Shown here piece after piece: positions 47,276 to 58,686 of a stretch of 64,000 bases of DNA. Under the pieces are notes generated by a model. It worked only from the letters and a program-made list of their open reading frames with translations, was not told the origin of the DNA and did no database searches. The position numbers were made by a program, and so were the translations under genes. How positions within the stretch are numbered: position 1 is the stretch's first letter; every line of letters starts with the position of its first letter. The stretch is from Utricularia gibba (lineage: Eukaryota > Streptophyta > Magnoliopsida > Lamiales > Lentibulariaceae): assembly GCA_002189035.1 (NCBI GenBank), contig CM007991.1:3534001-3598000 (forward strand), read 5' to 3'.

Positions 47276-49238
47276 ATGTTTGGATGTGAATGTGCCTTTT
47301 GGAAGAGAGTTACCGACGTTGCAAACAGCGAACCCGAACGTTTCTCCCTGCCCGCCCCAATTCCGAGATGGCCAAAAGGTATCAGTGGGCTTCTATTGTG
47401 TTCGCTTGGGTTGGTGAATCGCAATCGGAGGGATTTTTCAAAATTTGTGTCTTGCATCGGCATCGAAGTTTTTTTGGCAACTGGGTGGTGACTTATTTGA
47501 TGTTCAACTAATGCTGAATTGGCTGTGAAAATGCACCAGATAGGCTTGTTGATCTTGAGTTTTGCTCTCTGTTTTAGATAGTAACTGTTGGCTATGTTCA
47601 AGTTGAATGAAATTGACGTTTTTGTTTTGGTTTAATGAATGTGACGTAGGCGCTGGATTTGCTACTAAAGTAATCAAGCTTGGAGAACTAGAAGTATGCC
47701 AGGTAACTGAGTTTGAGCTCATTTGGAGCAGCAATTCCTCAGCAAAAAAGAAACATTGTGTGGGTTTCTACAAGCCAGTTGGAATACCTCCAGGATTTCA
47801 CTCTCTTGGTTATTACTGCCAGTCTCATAAAAAGCCTTTACGAGGGTTTGTTGTTGTAGCTCGTGAAGCAGCTACCACTCGCAAAGAAGATCATACGGGC
47901 AGGCCATCTCTCTCGAATCCAGTTGATTATGCGTTAGTGTGGAGTTCTGATGATGGGGGTGATGAAAGTTTCAACGAGAGAAGTTACTTCTGGTTGCCCC
48001 AGCCACCAGCGGGTTATAAGGCTTTGGGATTTGTGGTGACCAAATATTCTGAGAAGCCGGATCTCGAACAGGTGAAATGTGTTCGTGCTGATCTAACTGA
48101 AGTATGTGAAGGATATAGCTTGATCACAAAAATGTATTCGAAGCGTTCAACTTTGCCTCTAATGGTTTTCAATACTCGACCTGCCTTTAGAGGAATGTAC
48201 GAGAGGGGTGTTTCTGTTGGAAGCTTCTATTGCAGTTCCTCTCAGTTAGATAATGAAATAGAGATTGGTTGTCTAAAGAATTTGGATCCAAATTTAGAAG
48301 CAATGCCGAATGAGGATCAAATCCATGCACTTGTACAACACTATGGACCTACTCTGTTTCTTCATCCTGATGAGGTTTATCTCCCATCTTCAGTTTCTTG
48401 GTTCTTTGAAAATGGAGCACTCTTGTGCAGTGACGAGAACTCTAAGGGGCAGGTTATTCATCCTGATGGCTCCAATCTTCCCACAGGAGGGACAAATGAT
48501 GGTAGTTATTGGATCAGTTTACCATCTGATGATAAGAAAGTTAACATCAAGCATGGGAACTTGGAAAGCGCTAAACTCTACCTGCACATTAAACCAGCTT
48601 TGGGTGGTACATTTACAGATGTCGTTTTCTGGATATTCTGCCCTTTTAATGGACCAGGAACATTGAAGGTGGGTGTGGTTAACCTGGCTCTAGGGAAAGT
48701 TGGTCAGCATGTTGGTGACTGGGAACACTTCACACTCAGGATAAGCAACTTCACCGGAGAATTATGGGAGGTGTATTTCTCACAGCACAGCGGAGGTAAC
48801 TGGGTTGATGCGTGTGACTTAGAATTTGTCAGTGGATGTAACAAACCCATAGTGTATTCATCAAAAAATGGGCATGCTAGCTTTCCTCATCCTGGAAGTT
48901 ACCTTCAGGGATTAGAAAAGATTGGTATTGGAGTAACGAACGATACTGCTAGCAGTGACAAGTATGTTGACTCAAGCGCCCAATATGAGATCGTTGCAGC
49001 TGAATATCTTCGAGATGTTATTAGGGAACCATGCTGGCTGCAGTATATGAGGAAATGGGGGCCAACTGTGGAATACAACTCAAGAGCAGAGTTGGATAAG
49101 ATCATCACAATTCTACCCCCATTGATCAGGAACTCATTGGAAGGTGTTTTGAATAAGTTACCATTGGAATTGTATGGCGAAGAGGGACCAACTGGACCCA
49201 AGGAGAAGAACAACTGGATAGGGGATGAGCGCTGGTAG
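47276..49238 (+). CDS. VPS62-like protein (DUF946)
   Basis: A member of the plant DUF946 / vacuolar protein sorting 62-like family; molecular function is not established. Exons: 47276-47378 and 47650-49238 (563 residues). The small first exon (MFGCECAFWKRV..PERFSLPAPIPRWP) matches the family N-terminus and splices in phase to GAGFATKVIKLGELEVCQVTEFELIW, so the ATG inside the intron near 47608 is not the start. Family landmarks are GFYKPVGIPPGFHSLGYYCQ, DYALVWSSDD, YFWLPQPPAGYKALGF, ALVQHYGPTLFLHPDE, YWISLPSDD, VGDWEHFTLRISNFTGEL, YFSQHSGG and SKNGHASFPHPGSYLQG. The C-terminus carries a hydrophilic GEEGPTGPKEKNNW tail. Frame is intact over 1.6 kb. Confidence 0.94.
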
Positions 49239-49661
49239 TCCGGCTTGAATCAGGAGTCCATTTGAGGACTTCATAAAAATGCATGGAAGTCATTGCTTCA
49301 GAATAAATCTGCAATGAATATCAAGTGATAACCGAACTGCATAACAAGTGAATTTCAGCATCAACTTCAGACATGGAATTGTTGATGCCCTGTGGCACTC
49401 ACCCGGAGCAGCCAGTATCCATGGAAGTTTATCATCATGGACGATGATACAGGCATGATCTTGCCATGAGCAATATGATCCTAGTGAAGCGGTGTATAAT
49501 AGAGTAGTGAGATTAGAGTTATTTGTGGTTGGGATTGAAAAGAAACTCTCCCCAACTGTGTCTGATACAAGTCTTCTAAATGTAGATTACACAAGAAAGA
49601 GAAGAGACAAGTCAACTTCAGCTTTTCAAGCTCAAAGCAATGTTCCCTTTCTCTCCTACTG
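49239..49661. other. Tail-to-tail spacer of VPS62 and ZTP29 genes
   Basis: 3' untranslated regions of two convergent genes. No other gene is seen. Confidence 0.6.
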
Positions 49662-51719
49662 CTAGAAGCTTATCTCTGCTGGTAAGCTGCTCTGTAGAAA
49701 ATGCAGGCTGAAAAACAAAAACGAGTTGGTTGCATTTTTTTTCTATACCCAATAATATGATCTATAAATAGCTCTCTGAAGATTCCCTCTTCCGAGTACC
49801 TTGCAGACATGAAAGCCATTCCGAAGAAGACAGCTTTAACTGCTTGCCTTTGTCCGGAATAATCAAATGCAAGTGGTAGCATTTCGTGCAATGTTAGAAA
49901 TGCCATAACACCACCAACTGCAAACAGCCATATATCTCAGTGTTATATGTATGACACGATAAGCAGCAGTCCCCAGAGGACACAGGAACCGAACCTGAAC
50001 CAAGAAGCCCTTCCATGATTTCAGGGCTTATGCTCCTTGGGAAAAGATAAGCTGCAAGGTCAAGTGTGCAGTTATCATCAACTCCATTCTTATTAGCATC
50101 CAATCCACCATACAGAAGAGAAGAGGTTCCCACCTACAATGATCACACCCATCGGCTCGGCAAACCCTGTTAGAGTTGCTACCTTGAAGGCCTGCCATTT
50201 GCTGAAACCAAATGAAGATACTTCCATTGTTAGGCGAGTACAGTTTTTGCAACCAGCATATCAGTACATTGCATCTTCCACTTGTCAAAGTAAAGCTTGT
50301 TCTTCAACACTCACATTCAAAAGATATACCTTTGTGTGGCAAAATAAATGGAAGAGCAACTGCAACCCCCTGTAAATAAAACCATGCAATGCTTCTTCAA
50401 ACTCCAATTCCATGTAGAATGCAGCAGCCATCTGAGACGAAGGAAAAGGTACCTCAGGAATATTGTGCAAGGCGATGGCTAGCGCCAGGTTCAGACCAAC
50501 GCGCAGATCCTGAGAGAGATCAGAATATACATGTAAAGATAAGGCTTGTAGAGCACTTGGGCTGGCTACACTGCAGTAAGAAATTGTCCTGAGATGGATT
50601 GAGCTTAATGTGATAAAGAAGTGCTAAGGAGGTTGCTACCTTGAGTGACCCCAGAAACACAGCCATTCCTTCTGGGAAATTATGCAAACTTATACCTGAA
50701 AGAGGACGATGGATACGGTATAAATATAGAAATCATACCCATATCTACAGATGACTTGCAGTAAGTGATGATCAGTGCAGAGCTACTGAAACAGGCTACA
50801 AGTGATGATACAGGTATTGACCAATAGCAGTGATGACTCCACTAAGGAACACTTGACGCCGATGCTTCTTCATAACATCCTTGCCGCCATCATCATCTCC
50901 ACTCTGTTAAAAACTTCAATATTTAATGAAGAAGAAGGATGACTATAAGTTGAGAAGGATTAAAACAAAACCTTTATGTTCGAAAGAGGGCCAAGATTTG
51001 GTTCAGGGATGAAGTGAGAGATTAAGGCAAAGAAAACTACACCTGCAAAAAACTGATGAACCAATAAAAAGAATTATCACAGGTAACAGAGAGTAAAACA
51101 TGTAGCATAGAACTCACAGCAACTTACCCATAGGTTCGCCTTCAAGAATCCAATGGAATTTATTGCGTTATGTGCCAAGTCAAAGAAAGATATGCTCAGC
51201 ATAAGCCCAGAAGCAAATCCCTGAGAGAACCATTGAACAAAAGAAGCAACTATTACAAGTCAAGGGAAAATAAAAAACCAGCTACAAGCCTACTAAACAA
51301 ACAAAAAAACATTTTTTAATTTGGAAATGAAAACAATTCATACCTGTAAAATGCCAAGCATCTTTAAATTTGGAGCCTTATAGGCGACCACAAAAAGTGC
51401 TCCTGAAAGCATGTTAGTTTGTATTGAAAACAAGAATTTGAAACCATATTTACAGTCTAATTTAAGTGGGAAGATGACGCAATAATAATCATGATAAGGA
51501 TGAACGACTCAGACAATATCTTCGGATTCAGAGACTGCAGTCAAGTAGATGCATATGAATAATACAGTAGAATCAATAGCCATGCCGTTCAGCAAGACAA
51601 AAAATCTTTTTTTAAGGCAAGAACCCATATTGCGAACTCGACTCACCAACAGAAGTACTGAGGCCGCCAAGTAGAGAAAGCGCGAAAGCCACCGCAACCT
51701 GGGAATCAATTAAACCCAT
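49662..51719 (-). CDS. ZTP29: ZIP-family zinc transporter ZTP29-like, twelve exons, one-base frame break
   Basis: An ER-located ZIP metal transporter related to ZTP29, involved in zinc homeostasis. Exons: 51647-51719, 51344-51402, 51128-51220, 50972-51052, 50822-50903, 50640-50695, 50453-50509, 50330-50369, 50134-50201, 49995-50051, 49800-49917, 49662-49707. Membrane segments include VAVAFALSLLGGLSTSVGALFVVA and GLMLSISFFDLAHNAI. The ZIP metal-site helices are HNFPEGMAVFLGS and ALAIALHNIPEGVAVALP. The variable loop holds KKHRRQ. Total length is 830 bases, one short of 831, which would give 276 residues as in ZTP29. The missing base is in exon 8, just after the VAVALP motif (about 50343-50352): the family reads on as Tyr-Phe-Ala-Thr, but the frame shifts and the next exon (KWQAFKVATLTGFAEPMG) no longer matches phase. 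Confidence 0.92.
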
Positions 51720-52925
51720 TTCCTGCGAGTTGAATAAACCCTGGAGGCAACCCAGGGAGTATATATAAAACGGAAAAGGGGAACGATCATAATCATAAAC
51801 GAACAAACGCTCTCGCTGTACTGCAAGCAGGATGAGAAGAGAATGGGAATACGGTTCTTCAGCGCCCCAGTCGCTGTCCTAGATGCATCTTAAATATGCG
51901 ATTTACCTTTTCAGGATTATTCACCAATGAGTCTGATGAAGCAACGAATATACAATCGAGGAAAGAAACAAAAGCGGAAGCTCTTTCCCGAGCATTTGCT
52001 TTTGATCCATTCAAAGCTTTTCGCTTTCGCTCAAATTCGGTCAACTGGGGTTATGAATCTTTACATGGTGTTTTCTGGAGATGGGTTTGGCAACATTCGT
52101 ACATTTGGAAGTCGACGAAACCACTTCCCCCATAGAACCACTACCAAGCATCATTTAATGTCATTGGAAAGAGAATCCAGCTTCCCTTGCCCACAACACT
52201 CAGTTTAACGTTACAGGGGAGCAAATTTTCAGAGGCACACACGATATTACATCAAGGAGATGGGAGAAAAAAGTAGAATGCTGTGAAATTGGTTACCTTT
52301 ACATGCAAATGGTTCTGAGAGTTGAGCATGCATTACAAGTAACTGTTGGTGCATTATGTTTCTCAACATACTTCGCACGTTCACAGTTATACCTGCATTA
52401 CTTGTCTCAAGATACGACTTTCGATCATTTTTGACAAACTTGTGCTGAAAAACCAGTTCTAAAACATGGAGATTATCAATTTAGCAGTCAGTGTAATGAC
52501 CCTGATAAGTACATATGTGTTGCAAGTGAGGCCTCTAGCTAATGAGACATGAAATTACTCCATGACTCATGTGATTCACACAATCACACACCAGCAACTT
52601 TAGCAAGATGAAAGTATGAATCTTGTTGCTAGCAGAAACTAAAGCCACAGCCCAGGAATCAGATAAGCAATAAAGAAAGGTTAGACATATGCTAATCATA
52701 AGATCATAGAGACAAAGATGCAAACAAGGCATTTATTCATTCACCAGTAACCTCAACTTCAATTTGTTCTCGGGGAAGCAACAAAAGTTTCTAGGCAAAA
52801 ATCCTCTCCTAGACTCTTCCCATGCTAATACCCAAAAAATGTATGTCTAATGAAATCCTTTGCCAGTAACATTAGCAAACAAGCCAACACAATAAAAAAT
52901 TTCCCAGCTATGGAAGATTGGGAGA
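51720..52925. other. Spacer between ZTP29 promoter and CcmE 3' end
   Basis: Promoter and leader of the zinc transporter on the left, probable CcmE 3' UTR on the right. A 79-codon plus-strand frame at 51896 has no recognisable content. No gene is supported. Confidence 0.55.
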
Positions 52926-53743
52926 TTACTCTTTGGTCTGTCCAAGGTTAATACTTGCAATGGCATCAACCGCCCCAGCTTCCCTTGTCTTCTTTTCTTC
53001 CTCGATCAATTTTTTATTCTTCTCAATTGCAGCCGCCACCTCCGCCGGCATGTATTTCTCGTCGTGCTTAGCCAAAACTTCCGTTGCTGCAAAATAGCAG
53101 CCTAAATTTCTTGCCTTTTCGGTAACCTCCAATTTGCTACTGCTCCCTAGTGACGCCTCATCCTTCTTCCTGATCTCCTCATCAACCGGCTTAACAAAAC
53201 CTTCCACCACCACAGAGTGCCCCTCGCGAAAGAGATCGGGCAGACTTCCTGTATACTTAACTAAAATATCGGTGACCAAATCGGTGATCACGAACTGGGT
53301 TTCGGGGACAAGGGAACATGGACTACACTATTCTCGAGAACAAGTCCACCTAGGCGAAACTTGGCCTTCGAAGGATTGGAGTTGTATTTCTCCAGAGCAT
53401 CGGTAGGGGTTATATAGAAGACTAACTGATCCTGGAATTGGTTAAGAACGATAACAATGAACCCTGCGATGCAGCTGAAGGATAGGGCGTAGCCCCAAAG
53501 GCGCCGAGTTTGTAGCTGACGAGCACGGGCGCCGATGTCGACCTTCTTCGTGCCGTTGCGAGTTGACAAAAAGCGATATTGGAAAAAGCGGGGGCCAGGG
53601 TTAGGATTTCCGAGTCTAGGGTACCGGTGAGAGCTGAAGAAAGGGGGCAAGGGATTAGGATGATTAACACTACGAGTGGAAACTAAGACGGCGGCGCCGC
53701 GGCGGATATGGGAAAGGAGGCGGGAGGAGATTCGGGAAGCCAT
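52926..53743 (-). CDS. CCME: Mitochondrial cytochrome c maturation protein CcmE, one-base frame break
   Basis: The haem chaperone of the mitochondrial cytochrome c maturation (CCM) system, anchored in the inner membrane. It is a single exon with ATG at 53743. The Arg/Ser-rich N-terminus ([19 protein letters not shown]) is a mitochondrial presequence. A transmembrane helix follows ([21 protein letters not shown]), then [58 protein letters not shown] and [17 protein letters not shown]. The haem-binding His is the one in [10 protein letters not shown], and HDEKYMP provides the conserved Tyr. Length is 818, one base short of a multiple of three; the break is in a run of four G at 53304-53307, between the N-terminal and soluble domains. 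With one base it would be 272 residues. A truncated 5' copy lies just upstream. Confidence 0.92.
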
Positions 53744-53848
53744 TGAAGAGGCTCGGTCGGAAAGCACAAAACTTTCTCAATGCCCTATATATGTATATAT
53801 TCCTTTTAGAAGGTAAAATACACTTTTCATGGGTAAAAAGGAGGCGTG

Positions 53849-54063
53849 AGGGTGAGGGTTTCCAAGTCTACGGTACCGGTGAAAGCTGAAGAAAGCGGGC
53901 AAGGAGTGGTAGCCATGACGGCGGCGCCACGGTGAGATGGGATAGGAGCCGAGATTAGGGAAGCCAATGATGACGCTCGGTAACCAAAGATAGCTCGATC
54001 GGAAAGCCACCCTCGTGACAAAACTTTCTCAATGCCCTATCCATATGTTAGGTAAAATACACA
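53849..54063 (-). pseudogene. Truncated tandem copy of the CcmE 5' region
   Basis: A direct repeat of CcmE sequence about 53603-53822 covering upstream sequence and roughly the first 45 codons. Shared stretches include ggtaccggtga, agctgaagaaag, gacggcggcgcc, gggaagcca, tcggaaagc, the run acaaaactttctcaatgccc and ggtaaaatacac. The position matching the CcmE ATG is TTG here (SSLASLIS against SSMASRIS), so the start is lost. No sequence for the transmembrane or haem-binding domain is present. Confidence 0.85.
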
Positions 54064-54675
54064 TTCCAGTACATCACTCACATTACGCCGATTGGAATCC
54101 TTGATTTACTCCTGTAATCTTAACAACGTAAATCAGGAGAAGCTTTGCTTGCGACAGAAATTCATCTTTTTGTAGTGCTGGTTTTTGCTTTCACTTCCAT
54201 GGATGATTTATCTCGTTGCATGAGTACCGTGGCTGTTTTTTTCGAGTTACAGTTCGGGGAAGCTAGGGGAAAGTAACTTCTGACTGGCGTGAGGGAAAGG
54301 GTAGTTTCTCCGAATCCAAGCTTCCATCTTTTGGGATCGGTAAAGGTATGATTTAGACCCTTACCAAAGATTGTTCGTTCCCTTATGGGTATGCAATGGT
54401 AGCTACTCTTGCTGCTGCAGTTATACTTTGGTATTTCTCATCGTTGTAATGAACTGATTGTCACTGTGTGTTATGGTGTGGTGAATCTGCTTCGTTTCTT
54501 CAAGCTTAGATGGGCTTATTCTTCTTTCCCATATTTTTCTGCTCAGTTTTGATGTAACTGTTTTCTGCAAACTTATGTAGGTTGGAAAGGTTCCAAGAGC
54601 TTGGAATTTGAAGTTTTTATTTCCCGGTAGTATCTTCCTGTTGAAGGTGTTTTCCTTATCTCTGCACCAGCAAGA
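54064..54675 (+). other. Promoter and spliced leader of the WD40 gene
   Basis: No coding frame of interest. A donor-like AAAG|GTATGA at 54345/54346 and an acceptor-like TTATGTAG ending at 54580 suggest a 5' UTR intron before the ATG at 54676. This is inferred from splice consensus only. Confidence 0.45.
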
Positions 54676-55755
54676 ATGAGCAAGGGACGGCCTCCTGGTC
54701 CTGTGTCGGTTCTAAGAGGTCACAGGGCTTCAGTTACAGATGTTTCCTTTCATCCCACTAGAAGCATGTTGTTCACGGGTTCAGCGGATGGTGAGCTGCG
54801 TATTTGGGATACCCTGCAGCATCGGACGATCGCAGCTTCCTGGCTGCATAGTGCTGCTCATGGCATTATGGCTGTTGCTGCTGATGGAGAAACTGGAGTT
54901 ATCAGTCAAGGAAGAGATGGAACAGTCAGATACTGGGATATTGGCCAAGGTGGATTCTCCAGAAGTCCATTGGCTACAATCAAAACCAATTCCTACCACT
55001 TCTGCAAGCTTTCTATTCTGAACAAGCAGCACGCTGTGCTTCAGCCAGAAGAAACAGTAAGCGGGGATAAGCTTCAATGCTCTGAGGAATCGAAAGGAAA
55101 TACATACATTGCTGTTGCTGGAGAGGATTTATCAGCGATTGAAGTTTGGGATGTGGGTAGAGTCCAAAAGTTGGCACAGTTACCTTCCCAGAAAGCAAGA
55201 GGAATGTGCATGTCTATTAAAGCATTTTTACCTGCACAACATGAAGGTTTTATGAATATTATTTCTGGCCATGAGGATGGATCCATGCTTTGGTGGGATG
55301 TGAGGAATCCAGGCTTGCCATTGACATGTTTGAAGTTTCACAGTGAGCCAGTTCTAAGCTTGTCCGTGGACAGCATCTGTAAGGGAGGGGTTTCTGCATC
55401 TGCTGACAGTAAAATTGCAGTATTTACGTTGGACCCTCCATCAGGCGCCTGTGTTATCAAGAAGGAAATCACTCTGGAGCGTCCTGGGGTGGCTGGAACT
55501 TCAATCCGACCAGATGATCGGATTTTTGCAACTGCTGGTTGGGATCACAGGGTGAGGATATACGGCTACCGCAAAGTAAACGCGTTGGCTATCTTGAACT
55601 ACCACCAGGCAACGTGCAACGCAGTATCTTTCGCTCCAAACAACAGGATGTTGGCTTCATGTTCAGAAGACCACACTGTGGCATTGTGGGAAATATATCC
55701 ACCAACTCAGAAGTTCATGGGTTCCATTGCTGCTCCATCTGTGCAACAGCATTGA
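54676..55755 (+). CDS. DSE1: WD40-repeat protein DSE1/TANMEI-like
   Basis: A WD40 protein corresponding to Arabidopsis DECREASED SIZE EXCLUSION LIMIT 1 (TANMEI), needed for embryo development and plasmodesmatal transport, and related to animal GNB1L. It is a single exon of 359 residues. The start MSKGRPPGPVSVLRGHRASVTDVSFHP is the family N-terminus, directly entering the first WD repeat (LRIWDT). Further repeats end in YWDIGQ, IEVWDVG, LWWDVRN, RVRIYGY and VALWEIYPP. HEDGSMLWWD and ATAGWDHRVRIYGYRK are strongly conserved blocks in this group. Frame is intact with no truncation. Confidence 0.93.
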   Translation: MSKGRPPGPVSVLRGHRASVTDVSFHPTRSMLFTGSADGELRIWDTLQHRTIAASWLHSAAHGIMAVAADGETGVISQGRDGTVRYWDIGQGGFSRSPLATIKTNSYHFCKLSILNKQHAVLQPEETVSGDKLQCSEESKGNTYIAVAGEDLSAIEVWDVGRVQKLAQLPSQKARGMCMSIKAFLPAQHEGFMNIISGHEDGSMLWWDVRNPGLPLTCLKFHSEPVLSLSVDSICKGGVSASADSKIAVFTLDPPSGACVIKKEITLERPGVAGTSIRPDDRIFATAGWDHRVRIYGYRKVNALAILNYHQATCNAVSFAPNNRMLASCSEDHTVALWEIYPPTQKFMGSIAAPSVQQH

Positions 55756-56342
55756 AGAGGGACGTTGAACTCTTCAGATCAGGCAGTTTTGAGAAGCGGT
55801 CAAGAATGACATGGTAAGGAGTATAAACAATTAACTAGCTCATGAAACTATGAAGTTGGAATCTTTGTTTACTGGGATGTTGCTCTATATTTCAGGCATT
55901 TGTTTGCCGATGTATCGAGGGGATCTGGGCTGTGGACAGGCTGCAGAGGCTGGGGATCTCCCATTACTTTCACACCGAGATTGATGCAGCGAGTTTCTTC
56001 AAGTCCATCCCCAGATATTGGAATCAAGCCCACTCTTTATTCAACTTGACATCGGAAAAAAATGTAAAGCAAGAACCTTGGAAACATTAGGCTTTCCGGG
56101 ATGCAGCACATCAATGACCTAGAGCAGTCGAAGAAATCACCAGAATGTAAAGGGGAGCAAAAATGGAAGAGCAAAAGGAGGCGACTTTCTATAAAAGAAC
56201 ACGTTGGATCATACAAATTGCTTTGTCGACAGGAGGCGATTTGTCATAAACTTCCCCTGATAGCAAAGTGGTTATCTAATACAAGAAAAGAGGAGTTCCT
56301 CTTAATCTTCAGAAGCAAACAAGTGCAAAAAGTGGACCTTTT
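55756..56342. other. DSE1 3' UTR with possible intron; bL12m 3' end
   Basis: A possible 3' UTR intron runs from GTAAGG at 55814 to TTTCAG ending at 55895. No coding content is recognised. The right part is probably the bL12m 3' UTR. Confidence 0.4.
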
Positions 56343-56909
56343 CTATTCCATAACTGCAACCCCTCCAACAAGCTTGATCTTCTCAATTATGGTATTCGCC
56401 TCCTCTTTAGTAACCTGCTGCTTGAGTATAACAGGTACTTTCTCCACCAAGTCCTTGGCTTCCTTCAATCCCAGATCAGTGAATGAACGGATTTCCTTTA
56501 TAACCTTTAGTTTTGCACCTGCATCATACTTCTCCAACTTCACATCAAATGTGGTTTTCTCAACCTTCTTTTCTTCAGCCTTAGCAGGAACACCCTGCTG
56601 TGCACCAAGATCAACTCCTTCGACGTCAATGGACTCGAGCTTCGGATGCATTACCCTGTCTCTCAGAGCTGGTCCGATTTGCATTCGCTCATCGGCAGGG
56701 AGGGAAGCGATTCTCTCAGCGAGCTGTATTATCTTGTCGGAAGGTGGAGGTCTTGGCCCATATGGATCATAAAAATCAGGGTATCTATACTTGATTGGCT
56801 TTGTATTCGGATCCCTTGGAACATAATCATGTTGGAAAAACCGATACTGGGAAAGGCTGCTTCTTTTGCTAGCAATGCGAGCAATTTGATACAGAGAACC
56901 AACTTTCAT
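56343..56909 (-). CDS. Mitochondrial ribosomal protein bL12m (L7/L12)
   Basis: The mitochondrial large-subunit stalk protein that recruits translation factors. It is a single coding exon of 188 residues starting at ATG 56909 ([18 protein letters not shown]); the frame extends further upstream only through non-ATG codons. The N-terminus is Arg/Ser-rich, fitting a mitochondrial targeting peptide, followed by the plant-specific [23 protein letters not shown]. The L12 N-terminal dimerisation part lies around [19 protein letters not shown]. The hinge is Lys/Glu/Ala-rich. The C-terminal globular domain reads [43 protein letters not shown] and [18 protein letters not shown]. All fits the mitochondrial L12 family. 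The 5' UTR probably continues to about 57230 with an intron. Confidence 0.94.
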   Translation of the reverse strand: MKVGSLYQIARIASKRSSLSQYRFFQHDYVPRDPNTKPIKYRYPDFYDPYGPRPPPSDKIIQLAERIASLPADERMQIGPALRDRVMHPKLESIDVEGVDLGAQQGVPAKAEEKKVEKTTFDVKLEKYDAGAKLKVIKEIRSFTDLGLKEAKDLVEKVPVILKQQVTKEEANTIIEKIKLVGGVAVME

Positions 56910-57588
56910 TATCTTGTTCTTCTGTTCTTCTATGAAAACAAGAAGCCTCTGATCTTCCTCCACTACAAACGGAGGAAATGAACGGCGTCAGCAAATTCAA
57001 AACGCAAACAGAAAAATCCACAATTTCCCAGAAATAAGAAAGATGAAAACATCGACAGCGGATTTGACAAAACCAATTCCATCGGATACAAACCATTCAT
57101 CCAGAAAATAGCTACCAACAGAAAATTAAAAAATCAGAAGAACCGAATCTTGAAGAACCATTCAGCGGCGAGTAAAATGAATGACCACTCACCAGTAGCC
57201 AAGCACGCAAACGATGAACGCCGGCCGCGGCGGAGAATCAGAAACAGACCCAAGCTCAGAGGGGTAGACGGCGGGTCTACGGTTTAGTGCCAAAAAAATC
57301 AGTAATTGGGCCTAACCTTAAGAAGCCCAGGTAGAGTAGTATGCATCACGAGACCCATTTTGAGCCCAAATTTGATAGCTACCTACCAAAATATCTTTCA
57401 TTATATCTCGAACCTTCTTACGGCGCATGGTTTCCATTCCATTCCCAGATATTTTTCTCTTGGCGATCGCATCGAAGCGATGAGATACAAGTTGCTGCGC
57501 CCACAGCATAGCGCTCGCCGTTTCGATTCATCATTGGCGCCCTGAATCGTCGGCCGTAGGGGGAAGGGTTTGAGGATGCGGAGGTCAT
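56910..57588. promoter_or_regulatory. Divergent promoter of bL12m and J-protein genes
   Basis: Leaders of two head-to-head genes with TGGGCC at 57307-57312 and AGCCCA-type elements near 57324 and 57362-57368 between them. The bL12m leader likely contains an intron. Confidence 0.5.
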
Positions 57589-58442
57589 ATGGATCGGCAG
57601 GGGGAGTCCGACGTGTCTCCGTGCTACTATTCTGTTCTAGGAATTCGTAAAGACGCCTCCGTTGCTCAAGTTCGGTCGGCTTACCGGAAACTCGCCATGG
57701 TGAGTATTGCTTTCGTCTTCTCAAATCGATCTGTGCTTTGCTTCCGTGTTAATCGTTGAAACTGGATGGGCGGTTCTTTGATTTTGTTCAGAAATGGCAT
57801 CCTGACCGGTGGGCTAAGAACCAATCAGCTGCGGGAGAGGCCAAGCGCCGCTTTCAGAAAATCCAGGAAGCCTACTCAGGTCCTTGATTAGAAATGAATA
57901 AACAATAAGAAAGAGACAAAGAAATTAACTAATAAAAAATTCTCCCTCGTGTGATTAGTGTTGTCCGACCAAGGGAAGAGATCAATGTATGATGCCGGGT
58001 TTCTCGATCTCCTCGAGGAAGATGAGGTTCGTGTGTTCACGCGCCCCCCATAATGTCCAGTTGATCTGCTCTTTTCGTCCCTTCATTAGAGTAGTTGTGA
58101 ATTTGGGTGGTTGTTCAGGGAATGGGCGATTTCTTGCACGACCTGATGAATATGATGGATGAACAGAAGAGTGGAGGTGGCCATGTCGGTGAAACGATTC
58201 TTCTTCGTTTTCCTCTCCCCAGTGGCTGGTTACATTCCCTCCCTTGCTTAACGTTATTGTTTTGTGTTTCGCAGAGGGAGGAAAGCTTAGAGGATCTGCA
58301 GAAGAGTTTCGTGGAACTGTTCGGCGATGATCTGGCCAACATGATGCAGCACCACCACGACCCAACGGCGTGGAGGAGCAGAGAGGAGGGCGGCAGTGCA
58401 CGAGTCACCCCCATCCGCAAGGGCAAGGACTCCCGCCCCTGA
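57589..58442 (+). CDS. Small J-domain (DnaJ) protein
   Basis: A type III J-protein that would stimulate an Hsp70 partner. Exons: 57589-57699, 57792-57879, 57959-58026, 58119-58184, 58275-58442 (166 residues). The J domain occupies about residues 12-80: [36 protein letters not shown] with the essential HPD tripeptide, and [25 protein letters not shown]. There is no Gly/Phe-rich or zinc-finger region. The C-terminal part ([36 protein letters not shown]) resembles Arabidopsis At1g56300-type proteins. The exon 4 donor (GTCGGT) is weak but is the only one that keeps phase. A His/Arg/Lys-rich tail ends the protein. Frame is intact. Confidence 0.9.
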
Positions 58443-58686
58443 TAATCTAAGCCTGCCCGCTGTCCAGCCAAACCCCCAAGCACTGGTTCGACCATTGAAT
58501 ACTTGATCTCCTTGATTTTACTGTTGACAAACTAGTTGAAACCAAACTCTATTCTGGAATTAAGAAGGATTTGAAGTTATGCCGTGTCTGAAAGAGTACA
58601 AACTACAAAGATGACTGAACTTCCATGTTGTAGGGGCTTTACTCAGCTGCGATTGAATGTAAAATCTCATGGTTTTTGGAAAACCG

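Noticed and set aside
47608-47649. ATG at about 47608 as start of the VPS62-like protein
   Set aside because: This stretch is intron; the first exon at 47276-47378 splices in phase and matches the family N-terminus.
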